A stretch of DNA of 64,000 nt from an uncultured Lachnospiraceae bacterium (lineage in GTDB: Bacteria > Bacillota > Clostridia > Lachnospirales > Lachnospiraceae), in assembly GCA_902776305.1 (NCBI GenBank), contig CACYPS010000003.1:1-64000 (forward strand). Reading direction: 5' to 3'. Under the pieces are notes generated by a model, which searched no databases, was not told where the DNA came from, and was given only the letters and a program-made list of their open reading frames with translations. Positions within the stretch are counted from its first letter, which is position 1. Each line of letters begins with the position of its first letter. A program made the position numbers and the translations under genes. Shown here one piece after another: positions 25,842 to 35,729 of this stretch.

Positions 25842-25926
25842 ACGTTAACCAATATCACTTATCAGCAGCCTACACGTTACCGAAATGAAGTACGATATGG
25901 ACGCCGCGTTCTTTATGTATCTATAT

Positions 25927-26820
25927 TTACTTCTCGGAAATTTCGCTATGCTTTGAAAGATTCAGACTCTCCCTCGTCCTCTCCACCAGCATCCTATCCT
26001 GCCTCCTTGCCCTCTCCGCAAGGAACATCCAGAGCAGCAATACGAATACCATCGGGACCGCTATGAACGGCGCTACATAGGATGCCTCGATCTGAATTGC
26101 ATCCGCAATGACCTGTGCCTCTCCATTCGGATTATCTATCCTTCGTCCGCGGACAAGCAGCCTCTGCGTATTGATGCCGTACGGCGTACAGGTCATCAGT
26201 GTACAGTAATCGCCTTCCTCTTCTATCTGTAGCAGCGAATAATCGCTTGGCTCAATAATTCTGATCTGATCCACTTCATATGTAAGCATTTCATTCAGAA
26301 TCGTAAGGGTGAATGTATCCCCTTCCTTCAGTTTATCGAGGTCCGTAAATAATCTGGCGGATGGCAGGCCTCTGTGTCCGGACAACACACAGTGCGTACC
26401 GGCTCCGCCGACAGGAAGAGATGTTCCCTCAAGATGACCGATGGAGGAATTCAAAACACTGTCAGTAGTGCCATGGTATACAGGCAGCTTCTGGTCTATC
26501 TTAGGAATCGTTATGTAACCCATGTTGCCTTTTCCGTCGATATTCAGTTCCGCATTATATGCGGCCTCTTCATCCGCAGTCAGTGCCCATCTGTCTGACT
26601 TGGAGCGCAACTCAGTGTTATACTGTTCCGCCGATGAAATAATTCTCTTATATTCCTCCCGATCCATATTGGCAATGCTGTCCGCATATTCCATAACGAT
26701 ACGGCTCTGCGTGAAGGAGTTCCAGTAATCACTGAAAGAAGGGTACGCAATTAGACCCGTGCCGACTAACATAATGCCGACAAGTATGATTGTAACCAGG
26801 TTCTTTCGGAACCACTTCAT
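25927..26820 (-). CDS. Class C pilin-polymerising sortase
   Basis: A 297-residue transpeptidase with an N-terminal anchor (about 8-28) and a C-terminal span (about 248-270), the topology of pilus (class C) sortases. Catalytic residues are visible: the histidine in CVLSGHRGLPS, the cysteine in TLMTCTPYG and the arginine in TQRLLVRGRR. It would cleave LP-x-TG signals of the pilin (27119) and the tip protein (28781) and link subunits by lysine. ATG at 26820 follows GAGGTGTT; GTG at 26829 is possible. Last gene of the pilus locus, 298 bases after the pilin. Confidence 0.93.
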   Translation of the reverse strand: MKWFRKNLVTIILVGIMLVGTGLIAYPSFSDYWNSFTQSRIVMEYADSIANMDREEYKRIISSAEQYNTELRSKSDRWALTADEEAAYNAELNIDGKGNMGYITIPKIDQKLPVYHGTTDSVLNSSIGHLEGTSLPVGGAGTHCVLSGHRGLPSARLFTDLDKLKEGDTFTLTILNEMLTYEVDQIRIIEPSDYSLLQIEEEGDYCTLMTCTPYGINTQRLLVRGRRIDNPNGEAQVIADAIQIEASYVAPFIAVPMVFVLLLWMFLAERARRQDRMLVERTRESLNLSKHSEISEK

Positions 26821-26993
26821 ATGCAACACCTCTATAATAAACTAATGTTTCTGAACCTCTCTAATCGACAGATAACAGTTTCACCAGTCTTCTGAACCAT
26901 TACAAGCGAAAATCCCTATTGATTCAAAGAAGAAGAACACCCTTGTCTCGGGCTGCTGGTAAGAATCAAATTTAAAAATGAGTGCCTGCTTTA

Positions 26994-27030
26994 ATGAGGT
27001 GCCCTGCCGGAGAACGGCAGAGCACCTCAT
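26994..27030 (-). terminator. Hairpin between pilin and sortase genes
   Basis: ATGAGGTGC and GCACCTCAT pair, with inner CTGCCG/CGGCAG, giving a strong stem. There is no long T run on the minus strand, so it may act as a partial terminator or mRNA stabiliser that sets pilin output above sortase output. Confidence 0.5.
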
Positions 27031-27118
27031 CATGTTTGCTTGCTTTACATGTTTTCTACCATTTGTTATCTACGCATAGTTTTTCTGTGCATACGAAAGC
27101 ATTTATTCCTCAAAATAT

Positions 27119-28477
27119 TCACTGCGCGTTCATACGACGACGTGTTACCAGAACGATGCCGGCACCGATTACAAGGACTGCACCAATAGCATAGAAAATG
27201 GTGGTACCGATGCCACCGGTGGATGGAAGCTCAGAACCAGAGTTGTTGGTAACATTTGCTGTCTGTTCAAGGTTATCCTTTGTATAATCATGCTCGTTTA
27301 CAGTAAATGTTTGATCAGCCGCTTTGTTGTAACCAGACGGAACAGTTTTCTCAATCAGAGTATATGTTCCATTTGCAAGACCCGTGAAAGCATGAACTGC
27401 ACCCTGATCATCAGAAGTGTACTCGGTTGCATTTTCAATGCTGTCTACCCAAGAAACGACGTTGTTTTCTATCTTATAGTACTTATTATCAGCATTAGCA
27501 ATTACGAATCCAGCACCTTTCAATGCAGCCCCATTACCATCTTTCTTAGTAACTGTAAGTTTTGCATTATAAACTTCAACTTCAGAAGGTTCACTGGTAT
27601 ACTGGCTATTGTGACCATAGGAGATAGTTGCAGTATTCTTAGCAGCATTTACTGTCAGGGCATCGCTTGTAACGGTTGCCTTATATAAAACTGTAATCTT
27701 GGAATTCTGACTAAGATTTTTTATGGAGTCATTCTTAAATGCAACCTGAATATCCTGCCCATTCACAGTCAGTGTATAATCCGTACCTTTGATCATACCT
27801 GCTACAGAAAGACTATCCGCAACATAGGCGAGGCCTGTTCCAAGAGTATCCTTAAAGAGATAGTTCTCCTGACCTTTCCCAACAGTGATTTCGGCTTTGA
27901 AATCAACCACAGTGCCAACCTGTGCAAGCGCCTTCTTGCCATCAGTATCGAATGAGGATGCGGCAGTTATGGTTTTATCGACATCAGGAACAATGTTTTT
28001 GTCATCTACAGTCGCATTCGGATTTGTTGAATCAATAGTTACAACAGTACCTGTAGTGGTGGTGATGTAATAGTAACCATTCGGAAGGTTGCTGATAGTA
28101 GCTGCAGCAGTTCCTGTAGAAGTAGCTGTTCCTACAATGTCACTATCTGTAACATACGCAGCGATTTCAGCGATATCAGCATCTGTCAATTGACCATCAG
28201 TACCTGTTCCAGAATAGGTAACATTGCCCGCAGTGTCAACTGTGAATCCAGCAGGTGCTGTAGTTTTACCAGAAACAAGTTTGTAGCTGATAGCAGTTCC
28301 GTTTCCATCTGCATCAAACACCTTATAAATGGTGTAAGTATTTGTCGCATCACTATCCACATCCTCAGGCGGAGTAATCGTTATACTACCTGTACCAGCT
28401 GCATATACCATTGTGCTCATGCCAAGCACCATAACTATAGCAATCAGCATCGCAAAGATTTTTTGCATTTTCTTCAT
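27119..28477 (-). CDS. Backbone (major) pilin with LPSTG sorting signal
   Basis: A 452-residue secreted protein: signal peptide (about 1-27, cleaved near VYAAG), an N-terminal pilin domain, isopeptide-type D2 domain and a C-terminal Cna-B-like domain. The E-box YTLIEKTVPSGY (around 377) holds the Glu that helps form the internal isopeptide bond. DDKNIVPDVDK offers a candidate pilin lysine for sortase linkage, resembling the YPK motif. LPSTG at 417-421, a hydrophobic span and RRRMNAQ complete the sorting signal. It lies between the tip protein gene and the sortase. Confidence 0.9.
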   Translation of the reverse strand: MKKMQKIFAMLIAIVMVLGMSTMVYAAGTGSITITPPEDVDSDATNTYTIYKVFDADGNGTAISYKLVSGKTTAPAGFTVDTAGNVTYSGTGTDGQLTDADIAEIAAYVTDSDIVGTATSTGTAAATISNLPNGYYYITTTTGTVVTIDSTNPNATVDDKNIVPDVDKTITAASSFDTDGKKALAQVGTVVDFKAEITVGKGQENYLFKDTLGTGLAYVADSLSVAGMIKGTDYTLTVNGQDIQVAFKNDSIKNLSQNSKITVLYKATVTSDALTVNAAKNTATISYGHNSQYTSEPSEVEVYNAKLTVTKKDGNGAALKGAGFVIANADNKYYKIENNVVSWVDSIENATEYTSDDQGAVHAFTGLANGTYTLIEKTVPSGYNKAADQTFTVNEHDYTKDNLEQTANVTNNSGSELPSTGGIGTTIFYAIGAVLVIGAGIVLVTRRRMNAQ

Positions 28478-28780
28478 GTCTTTTCATCCTTTCCTGTTAT
28501 TGTGTCCCTTCAAGGACTCTTGTATGTGTTGCAGCCCGTGAAGGGCATTCACTGTTTTACACCTGACGGCGCTACCACAGCTGGCAATCATCATTTATTC
28601 TCCGATGACAGGAGATCTGGTTATCCGCTTACCTTCTCGACCGATTAGTGCCGGACAGCCAATCAGTAATTCATTTGTTCCTTACCTGCGTACAGCTTAT
28701 TTATCTCAATAGCTGTCTACAAGTCTTAATCTATGCGTCTTCAGATTTCGGCGTCAGTTATTCGTCGAGATTAGAGGCTG
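28478..28780 (-). promoter_or_regulatory. Long leader region of the pilin gene
   Basis: About 300 bases without a gene between the tip protein stop and the pilin start. The transcript strand has several short stems, including AGTCC-TTGAA-GGGAC just before the pilin gene and GCCCTTCACGGGC, so it may be a structured 5' leader. I could not match it to a known riboswitch class. AAAGG near 28487 is the likely pilin ribosome site. Confidence 0.35.
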
Positions 28781-31700
28781 TTAGTTTAACCTCCTTTCTC
28801 TACGCCTCATCCTGAAGCCGTACATCAAAGCGGATGCCATGACAAGTGCTATACCGCTTAATGTATAAGGTAATGTACCGGATCCGCCGGTATGTGGCAA
28901 CTCTCGTCCTGTGCTATTTGAGACACCTACAACATAGTATCCCTGACTGTCCCTACTATCATAAGTATGAATCACATCATATTGAGTTAGTCTTACACTA
29001 TTTTCGCTAACATTCATGATAACAGCTTCTGTTAATTTATTGTATCCACTCGGTGCCTTAATTTCATTTAGATAGTATATTCCAGAAACCATCGTACCTA
29101 CTTCCATGATTCCACCATCACCTGAAACCAGTACATTGCTGTATTCGACGCCATCCAGCGTCTTAGTTTCACCGATTGAAGAACCCGAAGCATTTGTCTT
29201 GACCAGTTTTGTGCACTCCTCGTCATAATAGAGTTGGAACCACGCATCTTTTAGCGGAACGTTTGTATCTCCGTCAGAATCCTTTAACAGCCTTATCTTT
29301 GCGCAACTGGTCGTATTTGTAACACGAATATTGCTCTCTGTATTTCCTTCAACCTCACCTGTTCCACCATCAACGGTTTTGTTCATACCATGTGTTTCGG
29401 TTTCATCAAACGAATACCCTGTTCCGCTCGCCATATTAGTAAAGCGTAATGTATATTTGGATGTAATAGCTACTGTACCAGTTGCGTTATGTATCGATTC
29501 ATCCTTGCCATACTCCTGGAACCATAAATAAAACCATCCGTCACCATCATAGATTGCCCCATTATCACCAGTTGTTCCTTCTGCTGTAAGAATACCTGCT
29601 TCCTTAAGGACTTCTGTATCTCTGATTGCTGTGTCACCATCATAATATCGATACCATGCCACTTTGCCTTTCGAGTGTCTATTATCACCGGAGCCTTCCC
29701 AATAATCTTCTATTGTTTCAGTTCTGGATGAAGGCGTCAGTGTTATTGTTCCGTAAAAAGAATCTTCATAAGTTAACGTTGTTCCTGTATGATCCTTTAC
29801 TTCTTTAGTAATATTGATGCCGCCGCGCAATGTATTAATTGCGTATACTGCTGTCATCTGTTTTACATCTGAAACTATTATCGCATGGTAAGGATCTCCC
29901 TCATCAACTCCTTCAAAAGTAACATCCTGTGTAATGCTATCTACAACCATTGGATGATAAATGTGTTTCTCTAAGATAAAATGATCATCTATGTTTTCTT
30001 CAGTCACAGCATAGTAATGACCTTCTTCCAGTATAAAATAGTAATCATTATTATACTTAGCTATATCGTAGCCATCATGGCTATCAGGTGTTAATCCCAA
30101 ATTTTTGGCTGCTATACTACCATTTTTCACCATTACACCGGGAGCCACAGAATAGTCTTCTGACCAATTAAACACAGTGCCCTGTTTCCATCCTAAAGTG
30201 AAGCGTTTCTCATAATTATCACCAGCTTCAGATATTTTGCTTTCTATGCCATCGTATGTATCATCCTTATAGAGTCGAAGGTACACTTGATACCCATGTG
30301 TTCCATTCTCATCCTCATACATCCTTGCCTGCGTATTAGCAGGATAATCTGCATACAATAACTTCTGTATCTGACTGTCATCAAGGGAATCATTCCAAAC
30401 TTTTGTCACGTCCATTGATGTCTTGGCTAATGTTGTTGTCCCTGTTTCAAGTTCCATATCAGGCTGTTTGTTGTAGATATATGTTGTCTCATCATTTTCC
30501 GTCTTCTGATCTACCTGATAATAGCTTACTTTTTGTTCCCAGTTTGTAGCCAATGAATAAGAAATAGAACCAGTCTCTGCATCTGTAATCTTGCTAATAT
30601 ACGGCCAAATATCAGGATATTCTTCAGACGCCTCTGTCTCAGATATCTCACCATTTTCCAACATAGCCACCAGATCATATGCCGTCTGATTCGGCCAAAC
30701 CAAGAAACTTAGGTCATAAGTTATTCCATCCTGTATTAAACCGACTCCAGTCAAATCCCATTCGATTCCTTGTCTATCACCATCTTCCTCATTATATATT
30801 TTAGCTGGGGTCATTCTATAAGTTTTGGCATTATCTCCTTCTCCTACAGTTACACTATATACTGTACATGTTAAATCTTTTGTTCTATCATTAGGATCGT
30901 CCGGATTAGGCACCTTGACAGTCGTCGTATTCCCTTCTACAGTCTGTGGATTGTTCTTACCTATTGTAAAAACGGGAACACCATTATGTATCCTAACAGT
31001 AAAACAATCAGCATCTGTATCACCACTTACTGTATAGGTAAAACTCGATGGATCGAGCGTTCCATTATCAAGAAAAAGGCTAGTACTTGTTGCTCCAAAA
31101 GAAACTCCATCATGTACATCAACTGCACCAAAAGCTGTCACATTATTAATCTTATTAGCAATCCTTTTTAGTGCTTCTTGTAATTGAGTTGTATTGGTAG
31201 CATTATATGAATTCTCATTATTTACAGTATTTGTGTAATCACCAGATCCCGTATCATAATAATTCTGAAGAGCTGCCAGATAGTCATAGGGTTTGCGCGG
31301 GCTGTCTCCTTCAAGCGACGAATTTGCTCCATATGCAAAAACACTATACAAATCATACCCCGCCTCATTTAACGCATATGCATCATCTGAAGCGTTCGTC
31401 CAGCATAAATGAACATTATCAGTCTGCTCCTGTCCGGCATAGTTTGTTCCATCATACCATCTTCCCCAATACCAATAACCTTCACTCACATACCCCGAAT
31501 CATTTCCGTAAAAAGTAGGCATACCATCTGTAACAAAAATCACCACTGTCTCTTCATCGGGAGTCGCACTTTTATATAAATCAGCTTCTGTCTTTGCCCG
31601 CTTTAATGCTTCCTCCCAGTTAGTTCCACCTACAGCACTTAATCCGGATATTTTACCTTTAATAGTACTATTATCATCTATAGTACCCGCTGTTGTTGCA

Positions 31701-34159
31701 TTTTGTATCTGAGTTGTTAGATAGCCGTTTTCATCAGTATTAGTGCTTCCAGCAAAAGTAACTAATGTTATCTCTGTTATATCAGCTAAAGAAATTACAT
31801 TTCCATCTTTATCTGTGATCGTTTCACCAGGTTTATTATTTGCCAGTAAAGCATCAACGAGGTTATATAAAGCTTCTTTTGTAGAGTCTAATCGTGTCAC
31901 AGCTGCTGTATAAACGTTCCCATTATACTGTGTGTTTAAGTCAGTAGCATATCTCCAGCTATACTCATACCCCGTATAAGTAGGAATCATAACCGGGACA
32001 ATTCTCACATATTGATCGTTCTGATTTCCATAATATATTGGTGCAGATGCTGCTTGCGCACCGTAATTATTTACTTGCACTTTTTTTGTGGCAGTATCGA
32101 AAGCATTCTTTGCAGTAGAATTATATTTTCTATATTCAACAGCAGAATCCATACTTCCAGATGTGTCGACTACAAGAACGACATTTACTTTAGAAACACT
32201 AGCATCACTCTCGGATTCTGCCTGCCCAGTTAACGCAAGATGCAGCGTTGAAGTTCCATCACCATTCGGATCAAGATACTTCCGTGCGCTCATCTTTATA
32301 CCTTCTGAGTTCTCTCCCACCTTTGAATTAAATCCCATTAGTCTCGGTGCTTCATATGATTGTAGATATTCCCGAACAGGCAAGGTTTGGTCTATAAACT
32401 CACCTGTACTATATGTCCCAACGGGTGAGAAATGAGGTTGCATATAAGTATACTCTTTGACAACATTATCATTTCCTTCAGTAACTGTCTGTACTTCGTC
32501 TATTAATTCAATTGCATCCTTGCTAAAATGGACAACACCTCCTTTCTCACCATCAGGCATAAGTATTCCATTTTCATTAAAGTATTCAATTCTTACTTGC
32601 AGCGGTATATCTGGTTCAATTTCACTATCGCCATACAGAAGTGAGATGTCGAAAAATTTTGCTGCAGTAATACCTTTTCTTCGACTTTTATTTAATTCGT
32701 TATGTATATCTATGTTTTCATTAATCTTTTCGATAGTCTTATTCCAAAGAGACCAATACTCTTCTGAATTGAACGGAATTTCATCTACAATTAATTTAGT
32801 ACCAATAGGAATCCCGGCTTCTTTCGTATAAGTAACAGTTACTTTGTAATCGTCATCCTCGAAAACGAAAGTTCCAGCCTCCTTATCAATAATAACGACT
32901 GCGTAAATCGAGAAAGATTTTGCAGTAAAAGTAACTCCACCTACCTTTCCGTCTTCCCCCTGGATATTAACATCCATTACTTCCGTTTCATTTTTCAGGA
33001 AGCTTTTCTTGAAGTGAACCGCACCAACTTCACTTGTTTCGTTCAAGCTCTCGGGATTCGCATACTCAATCTTGACCTCTACCGGTACCTTCGGCTCTAT
33101 CTTCTTTCCATCAACCAGAATACTAATGTCAAACAATCTTGCCGCATTGACGAAAGGAATCTCTTCACCTTCTGCCAGTGCTTTTGCAGCCTGCTCGACG
33201 TAGCTCGTATACTCTTTATTAACGTTTTCCAGTTCGCTGACTTCAAGCACAGCACCATCCGGAATCTCAGCCTCCGGGCCATAAGTCACAGTGATGGTAT
33301 ATGTTTCTCCTTCAGCTGTGATGTATTTAGTCGTGATAGTCTCCACCATGACATACACCGAAAAACTATCCGACTCAAACACCACCGCGCCGTCCACCTG
33401 CTCCGATTCGACCGTCTCCCCGACGCCCTCCTCGTCCACGTGCACGATCACCGGCTGCTCCACATTCTCCATGACAGTGGAGGACATGGAAACCTTGATT
33501 TCTGCCGCCGGTTCAATCTCGTTGCCGGATGCGTCAAGGAAGATGATATCAACGGCACTCACCTTCGTGACCGGGTCTTCTACCGCACTCTGCACGGCTT
33601 CCATGACCTGCTCGTCCGCAACAGGCTCAACCTTCATGGTTGTACCAACCGGGAATGCCCCTTCCGGCGCCTCCACATGAACCGTCACATCTCCCGCCAC
33701 CTCGTCGAATATAGCCGCGGGTCTCTCGGAAGCTGCTTCCGGATTCAGAGTGCCTTCTCCAGCAGAGTTTTCTTCTCCAGCAGAGTTTTCTTCTTCAGCA
33801 GAGTTTTCTTCTCCAGCAGAGTTTTCTTCTCCGACGACGTCCATTTCAGCCTGTTCTTCACTAACATCCAGTTCAGATCCCGCAATCAGATTCGCTTCCT
33901 CAGCACTTAATATGCCATCCTGATCAGCGCCCTGGGCGTCTGCGGAAGCCACAGTTTCCTCTGCCTCCTGCATGTCTTCCCAGGAGATACCGCCCTGGCT
34001 CTGTGCCTCGTCCCTGTCCATGGTAATAGCGGGCAGAATAAGAGCGTACGTGGTGATGAACACCACAATACAGGCAAGAGATGCTACCACCTTTTGCCAC
34101 TTCTTCCATTTTCTCTGATATCGCAAAATCTGCTCGATTTTTTTCAGCAGAAAATCCAT
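28781..34159 (-). CDS. 1792-residue VWA-domain pilus tip adhesin with LPHTG signal
   Basis: A giant surface protein. Residues 23-46 are an N-terminal hydrophobic export segment; 111-135 are five EENSA-type repeats; about 155-275, 285-425 and 435-580 are three diverged copies of one beta-rich domain (each with a FDISxL...G.xIEP pattern). A von Willebrand A domain at about 657-1010 has the MIDAS motif DTSGS (665-669) and VTDGMP. Cna-B-like stalk domains follow, with YYLNEIKAPSGYNKL as an E-box, then LPHTG at 1754-1758, a span and a basic tail. Such VWA proteins form the adhesive tip of sortase pili. Confidence 0.9.
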   Translation of the reverse strand: MDFLLKKIEQILRYQRKWKKWQKVVASLACIVVFITTYALILPAITMDRDEAQSQGGISWEDMQEAEETVASADAQGADQDGILSAEEANLIAGSELDVSEEQAEMDVVGEENSAGEENSAEEENSAGEENSAGEGTLNPEAASERPAAIFDEVAGDVTVHVEAPEGAFPVGTTMKVEPVADEQVMEAVQSAVEDPVTKVSAVDIIFLDASGNEIEPAAEIKVSMSSTVMENVEQPVIVHVDEEGVGETVESEQVDGAVVFESDSFSVYVMVETITTKYITAEGETYTITVTYGPEAEIPDGAVLEVSELENVNKEYTSYVEQAAKALAEGEEIPFVNAARLFDISILVDGKKIEPKVPVEVKIEYANPESLNETSEVGAVHFKKSFLKNETEVMDVNIQGEDGKVGGVTFTAKSFSIYAVVIIDKEAGTFVFEDDDYKVTVTYTKEAGIPIGTKLIVDEIPFNSEEYWSLWNKTIEKINENIDIHNELNKSRRKGITAAKFFDISLLYGDSEIEPDIPLQVRIEYFNENGILMPDGEKGGVVHFSKDAIELIDEVQTVTEGNDNVVKEYTYMQPHFSPVGTYSTGEFIDQTLPVREYLQSYEAPRLMGFNSKVGENSEGIKMSARKYLDPNGDGTSTLHLALTGQAESESDASVSKVNVVLVVDTSGSMDSAVEYRKYNSTAKNAFDTATKKVQVNNYGAQAASAPIYYGNQNDQYVRIVPVMIPTYTGYEYSWRYATDLNTQYNGNVYTAAVTRLDSTKEALYNLVDALLANNKPGETITDKDGNVISLADITEITLVTFAGSTNTDENGYLTTQIQNATTAGTIDDNSTIKGKISGLSAVGGTNWEEALKRAKTEADLYKSATPDEETVVIFVTDGMPTFYGNDSGYVSEGYWYWGRWYDGTNYAGQEQTDNVHLCWTNASDDAYALNEAGYDLYSVFAYGANSSLEGDSPRKPYDYLAALQNYYDTGSGDYTNTVNNENSYNATNTTQLQEALKRIANKINNVTAFGAVDVHDGVSFGATSTSLFLDNGTLDPSSFTYTVSGDTDADCFTVRIHNGVPVFTIGKNNPQTVEGNTTTVKVPNPDDPNDRTKDLTCTVYSVTVGEGDNAKTYRMTPAKIYNEEDGDRQGIEWDLTGVGLIQDGITYDLSFLVWPNQTAYDLVAMLENGEISETEASEEYPDIWPYISKITDAETGSISYSLATNWEQKVSYYQVDQKTENDETTYIYNKQPDMELETGTTTLAKTSMDVTKVWNDSLDDSQIQKLLYADYPANTQARMYEDENGTHGYQVYLRLYKDDTYDGIESKISEAGDNYEKRFTLGWKQGTVFNWSEDYSVAPGVMVKNGSIAAKNLGLTPDSHDGYDIAKYNNDYYFILEEGHYYAVTEENIDDHFILEKHIYHPMVVDSITQDVTFEGVDEGDPYHAIIVSDVKQMTAVYAINTLRGGINITKEVKDHTGTTLTYEDSFYGTITLTPSSRTETIEDYWEGSGDNRHSKGKVAWYRYYDGDTAIRDTEVLKEAGILTAEGTTGDNGAIYDGDGWFYLWFQEYGKDESIHNATGTVAITSKYTLRFTNMASGTGYSFDETETHGMNKTVDGGTGEVEGNTESNIRVTNTTSCAKIRLLKDSDGDTNVPLKDAWFQLYYDEECTKLVKTNASGSSIGETKTLDGVEYSNVLVSGDGGIMEVGTMVSGIYYLNEIKAPSGYNKLTEAVIMNVSENSVRLTQYDVIHTYDSRDSQGYYVVGVSNSTGRELPHTGGSGTLPYTLSGIALVMASALMYGFRMRRRERRLN

Positions 34160-34310
34160 TCAGAACCTCCTAGTGTTATATTTTAGCTGATAAATCCTAT
34201 TCCTGATAGCAGCTATATCTTAGCTGACAGACCTTAGTCCTGATAACTGCTATACTTTGATAAACTCAGATCCTGACAGCTGCTATGTTTTAGCTGACAA
34301 ACCCGAGTCC
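34160..34310. repeat. Degenerate tandem copies of the 3' end of the signal peptidase gene
   Basis: About four units of 33-37 bases. On the minus strand each reads like TGTCAGGACT-xxG-TTTGTCAGCTAA. The first (to 34290) is the true gene end, coding SGLGFVS and stop; the others (TTAGCTGA at 34220 and 34183, and a shortened unit between) are downstream copies. As at 14959, they lie after the stop and do not extend the protein. Confidence 0.8.
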
Positions 34311-34868
34311 TGACAGCGGCCATACCCTGAAAACAATTTTCCCGACGACCTGTTCATCAGAAACGCACCCGACCGCCGTGTTTCTCGAATCAATCGAAAC
34401 TTCGCGGTTGTCTCCCATCACAAAGATGCGCTCCTCCGGGACCTGGTACGGCAACTCGATATTGGTTTCTCCAAATGCCTTCGAAGAAAGATACGGTTCA
34501 TTCAGCAACGTCTGATTGACATAGACATTTCCCTCTTCATCGATATCTACCCAGTCCCCGGATACGGCGATTACGCGCTTCACCAGGATGTTATTATTAT
34601 AGTAGAAAGCGATGACATCTCCGGTCTTCATGTTGTTCGTCTTGATCGAGGCGACAAGATCGCCGTTGTCTACCGTTCCGCTCATCGACGAGCCGTAAAT
34701 ACGAAGAATCGGCATAAGAAGAACGGCTACAAGGATAGCCAGCGCGGCAACAACTACGAGTGTAAAAGCAGTGTTGCGAAGCGTCCTTAAAAAATTCCTT
34801 CTATATGTATATCTGTCCAACTCCTGCTTTATGCTGTCAGTCGTCGGAAGTTCTTTCGGTCTTCTCAT
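34290..34868 (-). CDS. lepB: Signal peptidase I, pilus-associated
   Basis: A 192-residue S26-family peptidase. One span at about 34-56 precedes the catalytic serine in YGSSMSGTV (Ser61, with Gly where the family usually has Pro) and the catalytic lysine in ILVKRVIAVSGD (Lys97); VMGDNREVSIDSR is the family box E. Its place at the head of the pilus gene set suggests it processes pilin and tip-protein signal peptides. The ATG overlaps the upstream coiled-coil gene by four bases. The gene 3' end has been tandemly duplicated (see 34160). Confidence 0.92.
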   Translation of the reverse strand: MRRPKELPTTDSIKQELDRYTYRRNFLRTLRNTAFTLVVVAALAILVAVLLMPILRIYGSSMSGTVDNGDLVASIKTNNMKTGDVIAFYYNNNILVKRVIAVSGDWVDIDEEGNVYVNQTLLNEPYLSSKAFGETNIELPYQVPEERIFVMGDNREVSIDSRNTAVGCVSDEQVVGKIVFRVWPLSGLGFVS

Positions 34869-35374
34869 TTATTTTCCTCAAAATCACCGGATGTATAACC
34901 CGCAGGATACGGTTGCTCTTGTGCATCCTGATTCGCCGATGCCGAATTCTCTATTTCTGCCGGATACACTGTCGGCGTCGTATATCCAACCGAATACGGA
35001 TATTCTGTCGGGAGCGTATACCCTGCTGATACAGTATTATTCATCGGCACCGAATTCTCTACTGTCACTGCATTCTCCGCCGAATCTGCTGTCTTCCTCC
35101 TCGGCTTCTTTTTCTTTGGAGCGCCGCTCTTTTGCAGGTTCCTGACATTTTCAACATACAGGTCTGCCGCCCTCTGTGCCTCCTCAAACACTTTGGTCAG
35201 CTGGAGGGATGCCTCGGCGATGGAGCCGGCATTTTCAATCTTTATCCTACGGTCTTCCAGCTGCTCTTCCAACTCCTTGATCCTTTTGCGCAGCTGATCT
35301 ATTTCATAACTCTGATCGAGCATTATTTCAAGGAGTTCTGCTCTTCTCAGTTTTTTCAGATCTTTTTCAACCAT
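34865..35374 (-). CDS. Coiled-coil protein with Pro/Tyr-rich tail
   Basis: A 169-residue cytoplasmic protein. Residues about 1-50 form a heptad-rich coiled coil (IDQLRKRIKELEEQLEDRR), followed by a helix to about 85, a basic patch KKKKPRRK and a low-complexity tail rich in Tyr, Pro, Asn and Ala with repeats of the type SVGYTTPT. No span or enzyme motif. It is coupled to lepB by a four-base overlap and heads the pilus-gene direction. It may organise the export or assembly site, which is only inference. Related proteins are seen next to lepB genes in Lachnospiraceae from general recollection. Confidence 0.65.
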   Translation of the reverse strand: MVEKDLKKLRRAELLEIMLDQSYEIDQLRKRIKELEEQLEDRRIKIENAGSIAEASLQLTKVFEEAQRAADLYVENVRNLQKSGAPKKKKPRRKTADSAENAVTVENSVPMNNTVSAGYTLPTEYPYSVGYTTPTVYPAEIENSASANQDAQEQPYPAGYTSGDFEENK

Positions 35375-35729
35375 GAAATTTCCTTTAAGCTACTCTGTAA
35401 CTACCTGTCTGTCTCTATATATCTTATACACTACTATACTATGCAAGACAAAGATATATCTACAAGTTTATCTTTTCTAACTCACTGTATAGATTCATTA
35501 TATAATTAATTCTATATACTAATGATCTTAGAAACGTTCTGTCAAGTTAATTGCAATATTTTATACAACATATAATTCAATCGGACAACCCATTGTTCCA
35601 TTTTGTCACACTTTTACATGCGTCCAAGCCTATTATGTAGTATTATAGTATTGGGTAAACGTAACAGGATGGTTTTCTTTTTATTTATCATATAGTTTGC
35701 ACTTACACAAGAGTACATTCGAGGGTAGC
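35375..35729. promoter_or_regulatory. AT-rich divergent control region of the pilus locus
   Basis: About 355 bases, strongly AT-rich, between the leftward lepB/pilus genes and the rightward regulator. No gene is seen. It must contain the promoters for both directions and probably sites for the HTH-receiver protein; several TATAAT-like boxes are present but I cannot choose among them by eye. Confidence 0.4.

Noticed and set aside
28501..28700. A known riboswitch (cobalamin or cyclic di-GMP) before the pilin gene
   Set aside because: Several stems exist but the invariant core sequences of those classes could not be found by eye.
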